Source: Bacteroidota bacterium | GTDB lineage: Bacteria; Bacteroidota; Bacteroidia; UBA8524 | Length of the DNA: 64,000 nucleotides | Reading direction: 5' to 3' | Assembly: GCA_008933805.1 (NCBI GenBank) | Contig: WBUH01000007.1 | Span: forward strand, 124,001-188,000 | Shown here: piece after piece, positions 27,036-37,800 of the stretch | Position numbering within the stretch: the first letter of the stretch is position 1 | How the letters are laid out: every line of letters starts with the position of its first letter | Program-made: the position numbers and the translations under genes | Notes under the pieces: generated by a model | The model's input: the letters and a program-made list of their open reading frames with translations, nothing else | Database searches by the model: none | What the model was told of the DNA's origin: nothing

Positions 27036-30000
27036 TTAGAAGGTATCCAAATCTATCTGCCTCATAATACCAAACCATTTCAAGATTTTAGTACCAACGC
27101 CTTCGGCATCTACGTGTATAATATACATACCTGATGCGATGGGCACGTTAGCTTGGTTTTTCAAATCCCAATCAACTGAGGTTGACTCATCATCTTTCTT
27201 AATAGTACGAACAAGGGTACCGCTGAAAGTGAAGATTTTAATGGTTGTTTTTTGTGGAAGGTTGATAAATTTAACCCTGTTATCCAACCTGCTACCTTCA
27301 TACTGTGAGTATGCGTAGTAAGGGTTAGGAACAACACCAATCAAATCAAGAGCACTGCGCTTTGCATTGTCAGAGTTTGGATTGGCAACAATATCGTTGG
27401 TGTTGAAGGTAAACAAAGGTTGGTTTTTGTTTACGCTATCTTCAGCAGCGTTATAGTTTTGGTAAGGCTTAGAAGCCCTGATACGTATCCTTACTTCATA
27501 AGGAGGAATACCACTCTTAAGGTTGAAACCTGTTTCAGCAAGAGCAGGCATTACATACATTGCTTGTGAAAACACACGCCTGCGCTCAAGAACACTGTTT
27601 GATGACAGCATCGGCTGGTACATCGCTCCTTCATCATAAATAGGTCCGTTGAAGTTAATTGCCCTGTAGCTACCCATAATGTAGAAGTAGTGTTTACCAC
27701 CCAATACAATACCTTGTGATGATGATAGGTTACCGGTTGGGTTCCATATCATATCGGTACCGTTTTCATTTGGAAGGTTAGAGTCTTCACCAAAGATAAT
27801 GTTCAACCTTTCACCTGTTTCAAGGTTAATAGCATAACCGGGGAACCAGCTACGGCCTTGGTCGCCATTGGTCATTGGTTTAAAGTCTTTATCCAACGAT
27901 GGGCTACGACGTAATTGGAATTTCTCTGCATTACCCAAAGAAAGCAATGGGTCTTCAGACATTTCAACTACAGCACAACGAGTCCATTTTGATTTATCAG
28001 GAGTTATTACAATATCCACACTAGCCAACTCGCTGTATGGGTTATCGGTAAGTGGTTGTTGTGAGTATGCAGGGCCATAAGTGGTACGACCAGAAGCGTT
28101 TGCCGGAGCACGGGCAGCCAAAGCATACGGAGCTATACGACCATCCAACATTTTCTCCCAACGTTCGCGGGGGTCAAGTGGGTTACCTGCGTTAGCAAAG
28201 TCATGGGTATAAACATCCGAATAGCTGGGTGAACCGTTACGACCAGCCCTAATCCAGTTGAACCAAGATAAAGTTGGGCTAGTAGCAAATGCATCGTTAT
28301 CCTGCAAAGCAGTCAACCAAGGTTTATCGTCGTTAGCATATTCCATTGAGGCGCTCAAGAAACCATTACTGTTATCGGTAATGTTATCAGGATCGCCGGG
28401 GCCTACTACTTGTTTAATAGTTAGAGATATACCCCAAGCTGGAATTACTTGTTCGTTATCAATATGTATTACTGTATCAGAAAGTACTGATTGACCAGTG
28501 GTAGTATTGGTTAAAATCCAACGGGTACGGTATGGGTTGGTAATAGAGTCTTGGAACCTGAAAGCAGTGCTGTTTAGGTGCAATGAATCTATAAACTTCA
28601 ATTCATAATCGCCTTTTTGGATTTTGAATGGGTCGATAACTTTAATGTTAAACGGACCTGCTCCGCCTTTGTATTTAATACGTGGAACGTGTGCGCTTGA
28701 GCTATTTAATATTGCAGCTTCTGACTCTTCGTCTAGTTCAAGGTTGATACCACCGTTACCACGGCCGGCTATACGTGTGATAGCTGGACCATCACCATAG
28801 TTAGCACCAATTTCAGTACCAGAACCACGGGGTTCGGCTTTGTGAGGAATACCTCTCAAGCCACCGGCTACTAGCCTACCGCCCAAGAACTGCAAATCAT
28901 CGTTAGGATCGTTTGTTAAGCTAGCGTATGATAATACTAGGTAGTGGTAAGTTTTAAAGTTTACCAAACGTTTATCACCGGCTGCAAAAAGGTCATCAGT
29001 AAGTTTAAAAGTATGCTGAACGCCTTTGTTGTTACCGTTTACTTTCTCAACAGGAACAGTTACACCTACAACGTCATCAAATTCTTGGTTGATAATTTGT
29101 GCGGTTTCGTCTTTGATATCGCATTGGAACACCAAACGTGCTTTATCAATGTTGTTCAAGTCAGCAGATGTTACGTTAGCATCTTTCAACTGGTACACCA
29201 TGTACCCTTGGAATTTGTAGCGCAACTCTTGACCATTACCACCAACAACTGATTCACTGTACTTTTCAACACGTGGAGTGTTTGTACCGGTGAAGGTTAC
29301 AATAAGTTCACGATCAAGTTCAGTAATTTGAACTATTGGTGCATCAGGACCATCAATAATGTCAAAGTTGTTGTTAAACAATTTTTGAGCTTTATCACTT
29401 GCCAAACGCAATAGCGAAAGAGAGCCTGTAGCACCACCGGTGGTAGCACGTGCCCAAACCACACCCACTGTTACATAGTTAACAGCACCGGGTTCAAGTG
29501 TAAATGGACCAGAAGATTGGATGTAACGACGGTCTCCAGGAGTGTTACCTGCTGATTTTTCGTGCCATCCGCCTGATTTTGCAGGATCGTCAGGGAACAT
29601 AAAGTCAGCACGTGAGCCTGTGTTATAACCGTTACCACCATAAGTTACAGGTGAGTTATCTTTCCATATACCACGCAAGTAACCGTAGTAATGTTCAGCA
29701 AGGGTTGGGTTACCGATTACTGAAAAGTCGTTGTTATAGTAAACAAATTTAGCTAAGCCTAGTTCTTGTCCGCTTTCGTTACGAGGACCTTCGAAAAAGT
29801 CAGTACCTACTGAAGGAGGGTTTGTACCATATCCTAAGATACCTTCATCATCATCATCACCGTTGTAGCAGAAACCTAAGTCGCGAGAAGTATCACAACC
29901 TACATAGTCATCAGAATAGTTACCCAAATCGGCATCTACCCATTGGCCAAAATAACAATCTCTAACAGCGTCGCGTGAGCGGTTGGTAATTTTGGTTTTG

Positions 30001-30818
30001 TAGAAAGTCATGTTGTTAATCTCGTCGTTGGTTTTAAAACCAAAGGCGGTAGTAACCAATTCCAAACCGATAGGAATACCTGATGTTTCAGAGTGAATAT
30101 TACCTTTATCGTTATAGATAAAAGTAAGCATCTGGTCAGGTTGATCTTCAGGTTTGTTTTTATCAGCAGGGCGGGTTGGGTCTAGTACGGGATATTCAGT
30201 ACCGCTGGCTACATCATAAAATGCATCACCGTTGGCATCGAAAAATGGAGCCAGAACCCTTGATTCTTTAAAGTTAATATCACCGCTACCGGGGTAGTTA
30301 CGGATATCGTCAGTAGGTGTAGCACCACTGTCGATAAATGCCATAATATCGTTACGGTTGATTTTAAAGATTTTGTCGTAGAATTTACACCTTCCGGCTT
30401 CGGTAGAGGCAGAACCGCCTGTATCCAAAGGACCTGGGTAATAATCACTACCACTTTGACGGTAGGTCATAGCAGCAACCTTTAGGTTACCACCCGGATC
30501 AAGACCACCAATCCATATAGCACCCGCAAACAGCGAGTTTTTGCGAATGGTATTAGCATCGCTTACTTTAGGTATTTCGTATTTGGCCACACTATTCAAA
30601 TCCCACCACATATCACCACCGTTCAAAATACGGGCGCGTACGTTGTTGATATCTAAATCGGCCTGAAATGTAGCAGGCTCGCATGCTGCAGCTTTACGCT
30701 GCAGTTTCTGCCCTCCTACTGAAGTAGGAAGCCCGATAACTTCTTTTGCCATTAGATTGCTGCCTGCAAATAGCATAACAGCCACACTAACTAATGCCTT
30801 TATATTAATAATTCTCAT
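27036..30818 (-). CDS. Large secreted protein with FlgD/T9SS-like C-terminal domain
   Basis: A 1260-aa protein with signal peptide (SVAVMLFAGSNLMAK) and no domain that I can name across most of its length. Early conserved-looking blocks are DMWWDLNSVAKYEIPK and FAGAIWIGGLDPGGNLK. The C-terminal ~95 residues form a FlgD-like beta-sandwich: GVVPNPYYAYSQYEG, KIFTFSGTLVRTI, VDWDLKNQANVPIASGMYIIHV, ending IMRQIDLDTF. This resembles T9SS sorting domains but has VVPNPY instead of YPNP. It lies between a TonB receptor (19 nt) and the PorV/PorQ-like gene (21 nt), so the three probably form one surface complex. Confidence 0.78.
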   Translation of the reverse strand: MRIINIKALVSVAVMLFAGSNLMAKEVIGLPTSVGGQKLQRKAAACEPATFQADLDINNVRARILNGGDMWWDLNSVAKYEIPKVSDANTIRKNSLFAGAIWIGGLDPGGNLKVAAMTYRQSGSDYYPGPLDTGGSASTEAGRCKFYDKIFKINRNDIMAFIDSGATPTDDIRNYPGSGDINFKESRVLAPFFDANGDAFYDVASGTEYPVLDPTRPADKNKPEDQPDQMLTFIYNDKGNIHSETSGIPIGLELVTTAFGFKTNDEINNMTFYKTKITNRSRDAVRDCYFGQWVDADLGNYSDDYVGCDTSRDLGFCYNGDDDDEGILGYGTNPPSVGTDFFEGPRNESGQELGLAKFVYYNNDFSVIGNPTLAEHYYGYLRGIWKDNSPVTYGGNGYNTGSRADFMFPDDPAKSGGWHEKSAGNTPGDRRYIQSSGPFTLEPGAVNYVTVGVVWARATTGGATGSLSLLRLASDKAQKLFNNNFDIIDGPDAPIVQITELDRELIVTFTGTNTPRVEKYSESVVGGNGQELRYKFQGYMVYQLKDANVTSADLNNIDKARLVFQCDIKDETAQIINQEFDDVVGVTVPVEKVNGNNKGVQHTFKLTDDLFAAGDKRLVNFKTYHYLVLSYASLTNDPNDDLQFLGGRLVAGGLRGIPHKAEPRGSGTEIGANYGDGPAITRIAGRGNGGINLELDEESEAAILNSSSAHVPRIKYKGGAGPFNIKVIDPFKIQKGDYELKFIDSLHLNSTAFRFQDSITNPYRTRWILTNTTTGQSVLSDTVIHIDNEQVIPAWGISLTIKQVVGPGDPDNITDNSNGFLSASMEYANDDKPWLTALQDNDAFATSPTLSWFNWIRAGRNGSPSYSDVYTHDFANAGNPLDPRERWEKMLDGRIAPYALAARAPANASGRTTYGPAYSQQPLTDNPYSELASVDIVITPDKSKWTRCAVVEMSEDPLLSLGNAEKFQLRRSPSLDKDFKPMTNGDQGRSWFPGYAINLETGERLNIIFGEDSNLPNENGTDMIWNPTGNLSSSQGIVLGGKHYFYIMGSYRAINFNGPIYDEGAMYQPMLSSNSVLERRRVFSQAMYVMPALAETGFNLKSGIPPYEVRIRIRASKPYQNYNAAEDSVNKNQPLFTFNTNDIVANPNSDNAKRSALDLIGVVPNPYYAYSQYEGSRLDNRVKFINLPQKTTIKIFTFSGTLVRTIKKDDESTSVDWDLKNQANVPIASGMYIIHVDAEGVGTKILKWFGIMRQIDLDTF

Positions 30819-30837
30819 AACCGTAATTTTTTTTTAA

Positions 30838-33800
30838 TTAAAACTGCAACGATACGCTCAGCCTGATACGACGTGGCAAACCATAATAGCCGGGGTTAGC
30901 AAGGGCTGTGTTGTACAAATCAACAAATGATTGTGCATCAACTGCGTTCCTTATCGACTCACGACCAAGGTTTGAACTCAACCAACCATCATCAGTTGCT
31001 GAACCGGTGTATGGGTGTACAGCCCTAATGTTATCTATGTTTAGGAAGTTTTGTATCCAGAACATAAACTGCATTTGTCCCATTTTAGGCATACCTGATT
31101 TGTTACGACCCAACTTCACATTTACACGTTTGTAAATGTTAATGTCGTTTTGCAACTGCCATGGAAGGCGTGAACCAAAAGGAGTACCTTTAATTGGGCT
31201 ACGAACTACTACGCCTGATTGTGTGTTTGGAGTAGCAATTTGGTTAGCTGTGTATGGTAGACCAGAGAAGGCGTTAAAGATTACGCTGATACCTGCATTT
31301 TCAAGTACTTTGGTTTTCTTTTTACCCCAAACCGGGCCGTTGTACCTATCGCCACCGGCAAATTCATAGTACAAGTTAACTTTGATGTTGTGCCTTACGT
31401 CGATGTTAAGTGGGAACAAAGTACGTAAGTTGGGCAAACCAACTGAAATAAGTGATGCTTGAGAACCTGTGCTTGAACCTGTACCATCAGCAAATTGCAA
31501 GGTATAGTTAGCGTCCATGTTAAGGTTACCCAAATCCCTCATTTCATATTCAAGCCTGAAGCTCTTAATGGTTGAAAAGTCGATGTTACCAAATGAAGTA
31601 TAGTCAATAGGATAAGCATAGTTATAACGGAACAACTGGATAAGGTTACGTTGTTCGCGGTATGAAGCAACTATACTCAACGCTGATTGATGCTTGCTGG
31701 TATTATCTGTTAACCTTTGTTTGAAACCAAGCTCATAGTCAGTAGTAGTTTGGGCTTTCAAGTTAGGGTTGTTAAGCGTTGTAGTGGGGTTAAAACGCAA
31801 GTAGTAGTAATCATCAACAGTAGTAAATACGTTTGATGGCCTTTGTGCAATAACGTCGTAGCTGGCAAAGAACCTAGATGCTTGGTTAATTGGGAAGTCA
31901 AACCAAATACGTGGCAACACGTTGATGGTTGGTTTGAAATCGGTGAACGAAGCAGCAGTTACGTTTTCGTTATTAGGGTCAACCAAGTAAGGTTGGATTT
32001 TACCGGTACGAGAGTTGTTAGCAAGTACTGAAGGGTCAGCAATTTTGATACCTTCTTTGTTGTACCATTCCAAACCATCACGGTAACCCAAAATACGGGT
32101 TGGGTTTTCAATGTTATCTACATACACTGCATAATCGTTACCTACAGAAGATGGGTGAGTAACGGCAGTACCTCCTACTTCTTTCACTTCACCTGCTGAG
32201 CGAATTGGATACAATGAATATGGATCTTTAAGTACAGGTAGGTTGTTATCAAACCTTTCAACCCTCAAACCTAAACGGAAGATAAGGTCTTTAAAGGCGA
32301 ATTTATCTTGAACAAACACTGCAGAGTAAATAGGCATATAAGCACCAATTTCACGCCTGCTTGGGTCTAAGAAATCAGCAATACCGCGATTTCCTTTTAG
32401 TTTGTTACCCATGTAATCGTAACCGAAATAGCTTACTAAACGGTTACCGTTGTTCAACAACTCATCAGCGCTAAAATCGCTTAGTTTAAAGTCGTTAGGG
32501 TCAAATGCGTTAATATCAACGTAAGAGTTTTCAGTAATAGGGTTGCCGTAGTTATCCATTACACCACGCTCCATTAACCTCTTACGAAAGTTTTTATCAA
32601 AAGTTGATTGGTTCTCTGATTGTTTGTAGTTGTAACGAACTGTATCTCGGAAAATACCATTTTGGTCAACTGACAAAATTGGGTTATCAGTATCCAACAC
32701 AACACCGTTGTTCATCAACTGCCACATCAAAGTCCACAAACCGTTTGATGATACGCTCCAAGAACGTGATACACGTTGCTCGTAGTAAACACCAAATTTA
32801 ATGTCATGGCCTTTAATGCTCACTTCACCTGAAGCGTTCAAGCTGTACTGCTCGTTTTGGCTTTTGCCATAACTAGAGGTTAGCGTACCTACGTTGTTCC
32901 ACATCAAAGAGTAAATACCTATTGGGTTTTGTCCGTTAACCAAACCGGCGTTGCTACTACGCACATCAAATATTGAGTTGATAGCGTCTTGACCCAATAG
33001 GTCATAATAAGCAGAGGTGTAGTTAGCCCTGATAGGGTTACGGGTATTGCTACGGTCAAAAGTGAACAAGGTATCAATAGGCCTGTTACCTGTTTGACGG
33101 TAGTAGTTTTTGATGTAATAGGTTTGACCGTTGTATTGAACCGTATCGGGGTTTGAGTTTTCGTTACCTCCGCCTACAAATTCAAATGCGGGGCGGCTGT
33201 ATGTTTTGAAACGGCCGATGTAGCCATAATCAAAGATGTTGTCTTTGTGAACTGCATCCTGGTTGATGTTCCAGTTTGATTGGTATTCTAAACGAATGGT
33301 GTAATAAGCACTTTCAACTAAACGCTTAGCGTTTTTGTCTTTGTTATCTTCTGATGTGATAAGCCTTTGAGTGAAGCTCAAGTAGCTTAACAAACTGTGC
33401 TGGATACTTTGTGCGTTATTATTATAGTTGAACAGGTTGTTTTGGAAGTTGTAGCCTATTGTGTTTGAATAGTCATACTTAGCACCCAAAATCACTTGTA
33501 TTTTATCGGTTGGTGAAAAGTTTAAGTTACCCAAGGCTGTAACCACATATTGTGGCACGTTAGGAGTAGCTTGTACTTTTTCCAAGTCTTTATTGGTGAT
33601 AAACTCAGCCGAAGGCACAAAACCTTGACCGATTGGTGCCGAACGGATAGGGCTGGCTTCCAATTCTTTTAGTTTATCTTCTTTCACACGCCAAACACCG
33701 ATAGCTGATGGCGAACGGTCGGCAGTATAGTTAAAGTTACCTGCAAACAAATATCCCAACACTGTACGAGCAGTTGAACGACCTTTATTTTTAGTATAAA

Positions 33801-34566
33801 TAGGACCGGTCATTGCCATCTCAAACAGGTTGAAGTGGTATTTATCAAAAAGACTTGAAGTGATACCTTCAAACGATGCGTTAAAGGTTGATGATGGCGG
33901 GGGTGTGGTTACGCTGATAGCACCCCCAACAAAGTCGCCATATTCGGCAGATACACCACCGGTAATAACGTTTTGCTGGCCTATACCGCGCTGAGGAAGG
34001 TTGATGTTACCAATTACCCTTACACCATCAATATAATAAGCAGTACCTGATGAACGAGCACCACGGAAACTTGGTGTACCACCATCAATAGATATGGTAC
34101 CTGCAACCGTGTTACTAAGGCTGTTTACACCACGAGTGGGTATTTTGCCTACGTTATCAATGGTACGACCCAATTCATCCCCTTTTACAATGGGAGGGCG
34201 GGCTTTCTCAGTGATAACAACTTCACCTACGGAAATTACCGATTCGCCAATCTGCACATCCTGGAATGTGATCTGATCGGGACGAATGGCAAGACCTTCG
34301 ATTTTCTTGCTTTGGTAACCGGTGTACTTAATAACGATGTCATAAGTTCCGGGTTTAAGACCTTTAATACGGTACACACCATCAATGTCGGTGGCGGCAC
34401 CCGTAATTTTCTGGCCTCCCAAATACGCTTCTACAGTGGCACCTATCAGCGGCTCTTTGGTATCCTCGTCAAAAACGGTACCCCTGATTTCTCCCAACTG
34501 TGATTGGGCCATTGCTGTAACCGAAGCAATTACACCCAATAAAAACAGGTAGATTTTTCTTCTCAT
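30838..34566 (-). CDS. TonB-dependent receptor with carboxypeptidase-like domain (paralogue 1)
   Basis: A 1242-aa outer-membrane protein. Signal peptide (1-20), carboxypeptidase-regulatory-like domain (about 24-110: GEIRGTVFDEDTKEPLIGAT, GVYRIKGLKPGTYDIVIKY), plug (about 125-230: AYYIDGVRVIGN, GGVSAEYGDFVGGAISVTTP) and a large barrel ending in Phe (RIRLSVSLQF). Active transporter or surface adhesin powered by TonB. There is no SusD partner, so this is not a classical glycan-uptake pair. It heads an apparent operon with the 1260-aa secreted protein and the PorV/PorQ-like barrel. A GCCCC/GGGGGC hairpin lies in its leader (34605-34622). Confidence 0.88.
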   Translation of the reverse strand: MRRKIYLFLLGVIASVTAMAQSQLGEIRGTVFDEDTKEPLIGATVEAYLGGQKITGAATDIDGVYRIKGLKPGTYDIVIKYTGYQSKKIEGLAIRPDQITFQDVQIGESVISVGEVVITEKARPPIVKGDELGRTIDNVGKIPTRGVNSLSNTVAGTISIDGGTPSFRGARSSGTAYYIDGVRVIGNINLPQRGIGQQNVITGGVSAEYGDFVGGAISVTTPPPSSTFNASFEGITSSLFDKYHFNLFEMAMTGPIYTKNKGRSTARTVLGYLFAGNFNYTADRSPSAIGVWRVKEDKLKELEASPIRSAPIGQGFVPSAEFITNKDLEKVQATPNVPQYVVTALGNLNFSPTDKIQVILGAKYDYSNTIGYNFQNNLFNYNNNAQSIQHSLLSYLSFTQRLITSEDNKDKNAKRLVESAYYTIRLEYQSNWNINQDAVHKDNIFDYGYIGRFKTYSRPAFEFVGGGNENSNPDTVQYNGQTYYIKNYYRQTGNRPIDTLFTFDRSNTRNPIRANYTSAYYDLLGQDAINSIFDVRSSNAGLVNGQNPIGIYSLMWNNVGTLTSSYGKSQNEQYSLNASGEVSIKGHDIKFGVYYEQRVSRSWSVSSNGLWTLMWQLMNNGVVLDTDNPILSVDQNGIFRDTVRYNYKQSENQSTFDKNFRKRLMERGVMDNYGNPITENSYVDINAFDPNDFKLSDFSADELLNNGNRLVSYFGYDYMGNKLKGNRGIADFLDPSRREIGAYMPIYSAVFVQDKFAFKDLIFRLGLRVERFDNNLPVLKDPYSLYPIRSAGEVKEVGGTAVTHPSSVGNDYAVYVDNIENPTRILGYRDGLEWYNKEGIKIADPSVLANNSRTGKIQPYLVDPNNENVTAASFTDFKPTINVLPRIWFDFPINQASRFFASYDVIAQRPSNVFTTVDDYYYLRFNPTTTLNNPNLKAQTTTDYELGFKQRLTDNTSKHQSALSIVASYREQRNLIQLFRYNYAYPIDYTSFGNIDFSTIKSFRLEYEMRDLGNLNMDANYTLQFADGTGSSTGSQASLISVGLPNLRTLFPLNIDVRHNIKVNLYYEFAGGDRYNGPVWGKKKTKVLENAGISVIFNAFSGLPYTANQIATPNTQSGVVVRSPIKGTPFGSRLPWQLQNDINIYKRVNVKLGRNKSGMPKMGQMQFMFWIQNFLNIDNIRAVHPYTGSATDDGWLSSNLGRESIRNAVDAQSFVDLYNTALANPGYYGLPRRIRLSVSLQF

Positions 34567-34761
34567 ATCAACTTAGTTTGGTATTAGTTCCAATTCTCGA
34601 GTTTGCCCCTAAAATTGGGGGCACAATTTAAAATTAATTTTACACTTCCCGCAAAAAAACACTAAACATTTGGCTCTACAAAATCATATCTATTTTATAA
34701 ACCACTATTTATATCCGATTAATGTTGTTTATAGGTACTGGATACCAGAACGACTTTTTTT

Positions 34762-34792
34762 ATCAGGGGGTTGTAACGCCCCCTGATTTTTT
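34762..34792 (+). terminator. Terminator-like hairpin reading on the plus strand
   Basis: ATCAGGGGG (34762-34770), loop TTGTAACG, CCCCCTGAT (34779-34787) and then TTTTT on the plus strand. Both neighbouring genes are on the minus strand, where the stem is followed by A rather than T. So as an intrinsic terminator it would stop rightward, antisense transcription. The 264-base gap around it holds no ORF. Confidence 0.5.
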
Positions 34793-34830
34793 AAGAAAAA
34801 TTTCAAAAACCCTTTAAAAACAGTAGGTTA

Positions 34831-37800
34831 TCAAAAGGTTAACGATACCCCTAACCTTATCCTGCGGGGCATAGTATAGTAACCGGGGTTTTGTAGCGCG
34901 GTGTTGTACAAATCAACAAATGATTGTGCATTCACTGCGCTTTCTACTGCCTTACGGCCTTGTTCTGAGCTTAGCCACCCGTCGGTTTCTGCTGAGCCGG
35001 TGTAAGGATGTATGGCACGTATGTTTTTTAGGTTGATAAAATTATTTACTGACAGCGTAAATCTAAACTCTCCCATTTTTTTGCTGCCGTCTTTTGAGCG
35101 ACCCAAAACTGTAGGAATGGTTTTAAAGATACTTAAGTCGTTTTGTAGTTGCCAAGGCAAACGGGCGCCAAAGGGTGTACCTTTAATAGGTGAACGATTG
35201 GCGGCACCGCTTTGTGCGTTGGCCGTAGGTTGTTGGTTAACGGTGTAGGGTAACCCTGAGAACGCATTCAGGTTCATCACTACGCCCATGTTTTCAAATA
35301 CCTTAACTCCCTTAATTTTAAGTCCTGTGTACTTATCTCCACTACGGGTGTAGTAGCTGACGTTGAACTTGATGTTGTTACGAACGTCAAAACTAAGAGG
35401 GAAAAGTGTGCGTAGGTTTGGTTGCCCCACTGCAACCAATGCCTGCTGAGAGCCTGCTGATGACCCTGTGCCATCGGCAAACTGTAACGTGTAGGATGCG
35501 TCCATTTCAATCCGCTCGTTTTTGCGCATAATGTATTGAGCGGAGAAACTTTTGATAGTTGAAAAATCGATGTTAGCAAAAGAGGTATAGCTTACCGGGT
35601 AAGCGTAGTTGTATTTATATAATTGTATAAGGTTGCGTTGCTCGCGATAGGCAGCGGTTAGTGCCAATGCCGAGTTTACTGACAACTTAACCCTAAAACC
35701 TAACTCGTAGTTGGTACTGCGTTGAGGTTTCAAATCGGGGTTACCTATTATATCGGTTGAGTTAAAGGGTAAGAAATAGTATTGTGCTATGGTAGCAAAG
35801 TTGTTGGTAGGTCGTTGTGCCAACACATCATAGCTGGCAAAAAAACGAGCTACATCCGTAACTGCAAACTCACAATACAAGCGGGGCAATAATTGCACCT
35901 GTGGCTTGTAATCGGTAAAGGCGTTAGCCTCTACCCTATTTTGTGTAGCATTGCTAAGGTAAGGCTGTATCGTGCTTCCTTTTGATTGCTCGGCAATAGT
36001 TGCAGGGTCATTTATTTGCAACCCTTGCGCATTGTACCAAGTATTACCGCTGCGGTAGCCTGTAATGCGTGTGGGATTGCGGGCATCATCAACATATACT
36101 GTATAATCATTGCCAATTGATTCAGGGTGCTTCACATCTGTACCGCCAATAGTTTTCACCTCGGCTGCTGTTTTAGCATCAAACAACAAAAATGGGTCTT
36201 TAAGCACCGGCATATTGTTGTCAAACCTTTCGGCACGCAAGCCAACACGCATGGTAAAACCTTTAAACTGTATCCTGTCTTGCACAAATGCAGCAGCATA
36301 AGTAGGCATATAAGCACCCACGGGGCGATTTAAAATATCATTAGTAAAAGCATTGATACTTCGTGAGCCATTGGTTTTGTTACCCAAGTAATCATACCCG
36401 TAATAACTTACATACCCGTTACCGTTGTTTAGCAACTCATCAGCACTAAACATCGAAAGTTTAAAATCGGCAGGATTGTATGAGTTGATATCGATAAACG
36501 AGTTTTCAGTAATGGGTTTGCCATAATTATCTACGGCACCTTGTGCTATCAGTGCTGCTCTGATGCGCTTATCAAAGGTTGACTGTGATGCTGATTGACG
36601 ATAGCCGTATTTAACGGTGTCTCTAAACACCCCGTTTTGGTCTAACACCAGTTGGGGATTTTCAGTATCTAACACCAAGCCGTTGTTGGCCAATTGACCC
36701 ATCAATGTCCAAAGGCCGTTGGCATCAGCACTCCAAGCACGTTGAAAACGTTGCTCGTAATACATACCGAAACGTAACTCGTGGTTTTTGGTGCTTATTT
36801 GCCCTGTGGCATTAATACCTACTTGCTCACTTTGGCTTTTACCGTAACCGGTTACTCCCAACCCCACGTTGTTCCACATGTTTGAATATATACCTATCGG
36901 GTTTTGACCGTTTACCAACCCTGCTCCGCTACTACGTATAGAGGTTAGTGAGTTTATATTCTCTTGCCCAAGTAAATCATAATACAAGCTGGTGTAGTTG
37001 GCACGCAATGGGTTGTGTGTTTCGTTGCGGTCAAATGTTACCAATGTATCAATGGGGCGGTTCCCTGTTTGACGGTAGTAATTCTTAACGTAGTACTTCT
37101 GTCCGTTTACCTCAAATGTGTCCGGCTTCTGGTTTTCTGTATGCGATACCAGTTCATACGCAGGGGTGCTGTATGTTTTAAAACGGCCTATGTGTCCATA
37201 ATCAAACAGATTAGTACCGTGCTCAGGGTCTTGTGTTGTTGACCACGCTCCCTGATAATCTAAGCGAACATTGTAAAAGGCATTGGTTATCCAACCATTT
37301 TCTTTTGTTTTTAGTATGTGGTTAAAGTTTACATAGGTAAGCAGGTTGTGGTTAATGGTTTGTGAGTTGTTGCCGGGGTTAAACAGGTTGTTAGCAAAAT
37401 TGTAGTTGATAAAATTGCCGTAATCGTACTTGGCACCAAATAGTACCTGAATGTTCTCATTGGGTACATAATTCAACTCGCCCAACAGTGAGGTGGTTTG
37501 CGAAGGAGTGTTAGGATTGGCACTTATTTTTTCCAAATCTTTTTGGGTGATAAACTCTGCCGATGGTACAAAGCCGTTTCCTTTAGGTGATGAGCGTAAA
37601 GGGGTTTCTTCCAATTCTTTCAGTTTGTCTTCTTTCAAACGCCAAACACCTACCGCCGATGGTGACCTATCGGCTTGGTATTGGTAATTGCCCGATAGTA
37701 AATACCCCAACTTAACTTTAGCACTGTCGCGACCTTTGTTTTCTACAATCAAAGGCCCCATAAAAAAGGCTTCTGCATAATTGTTATGGTATTTATCAAA

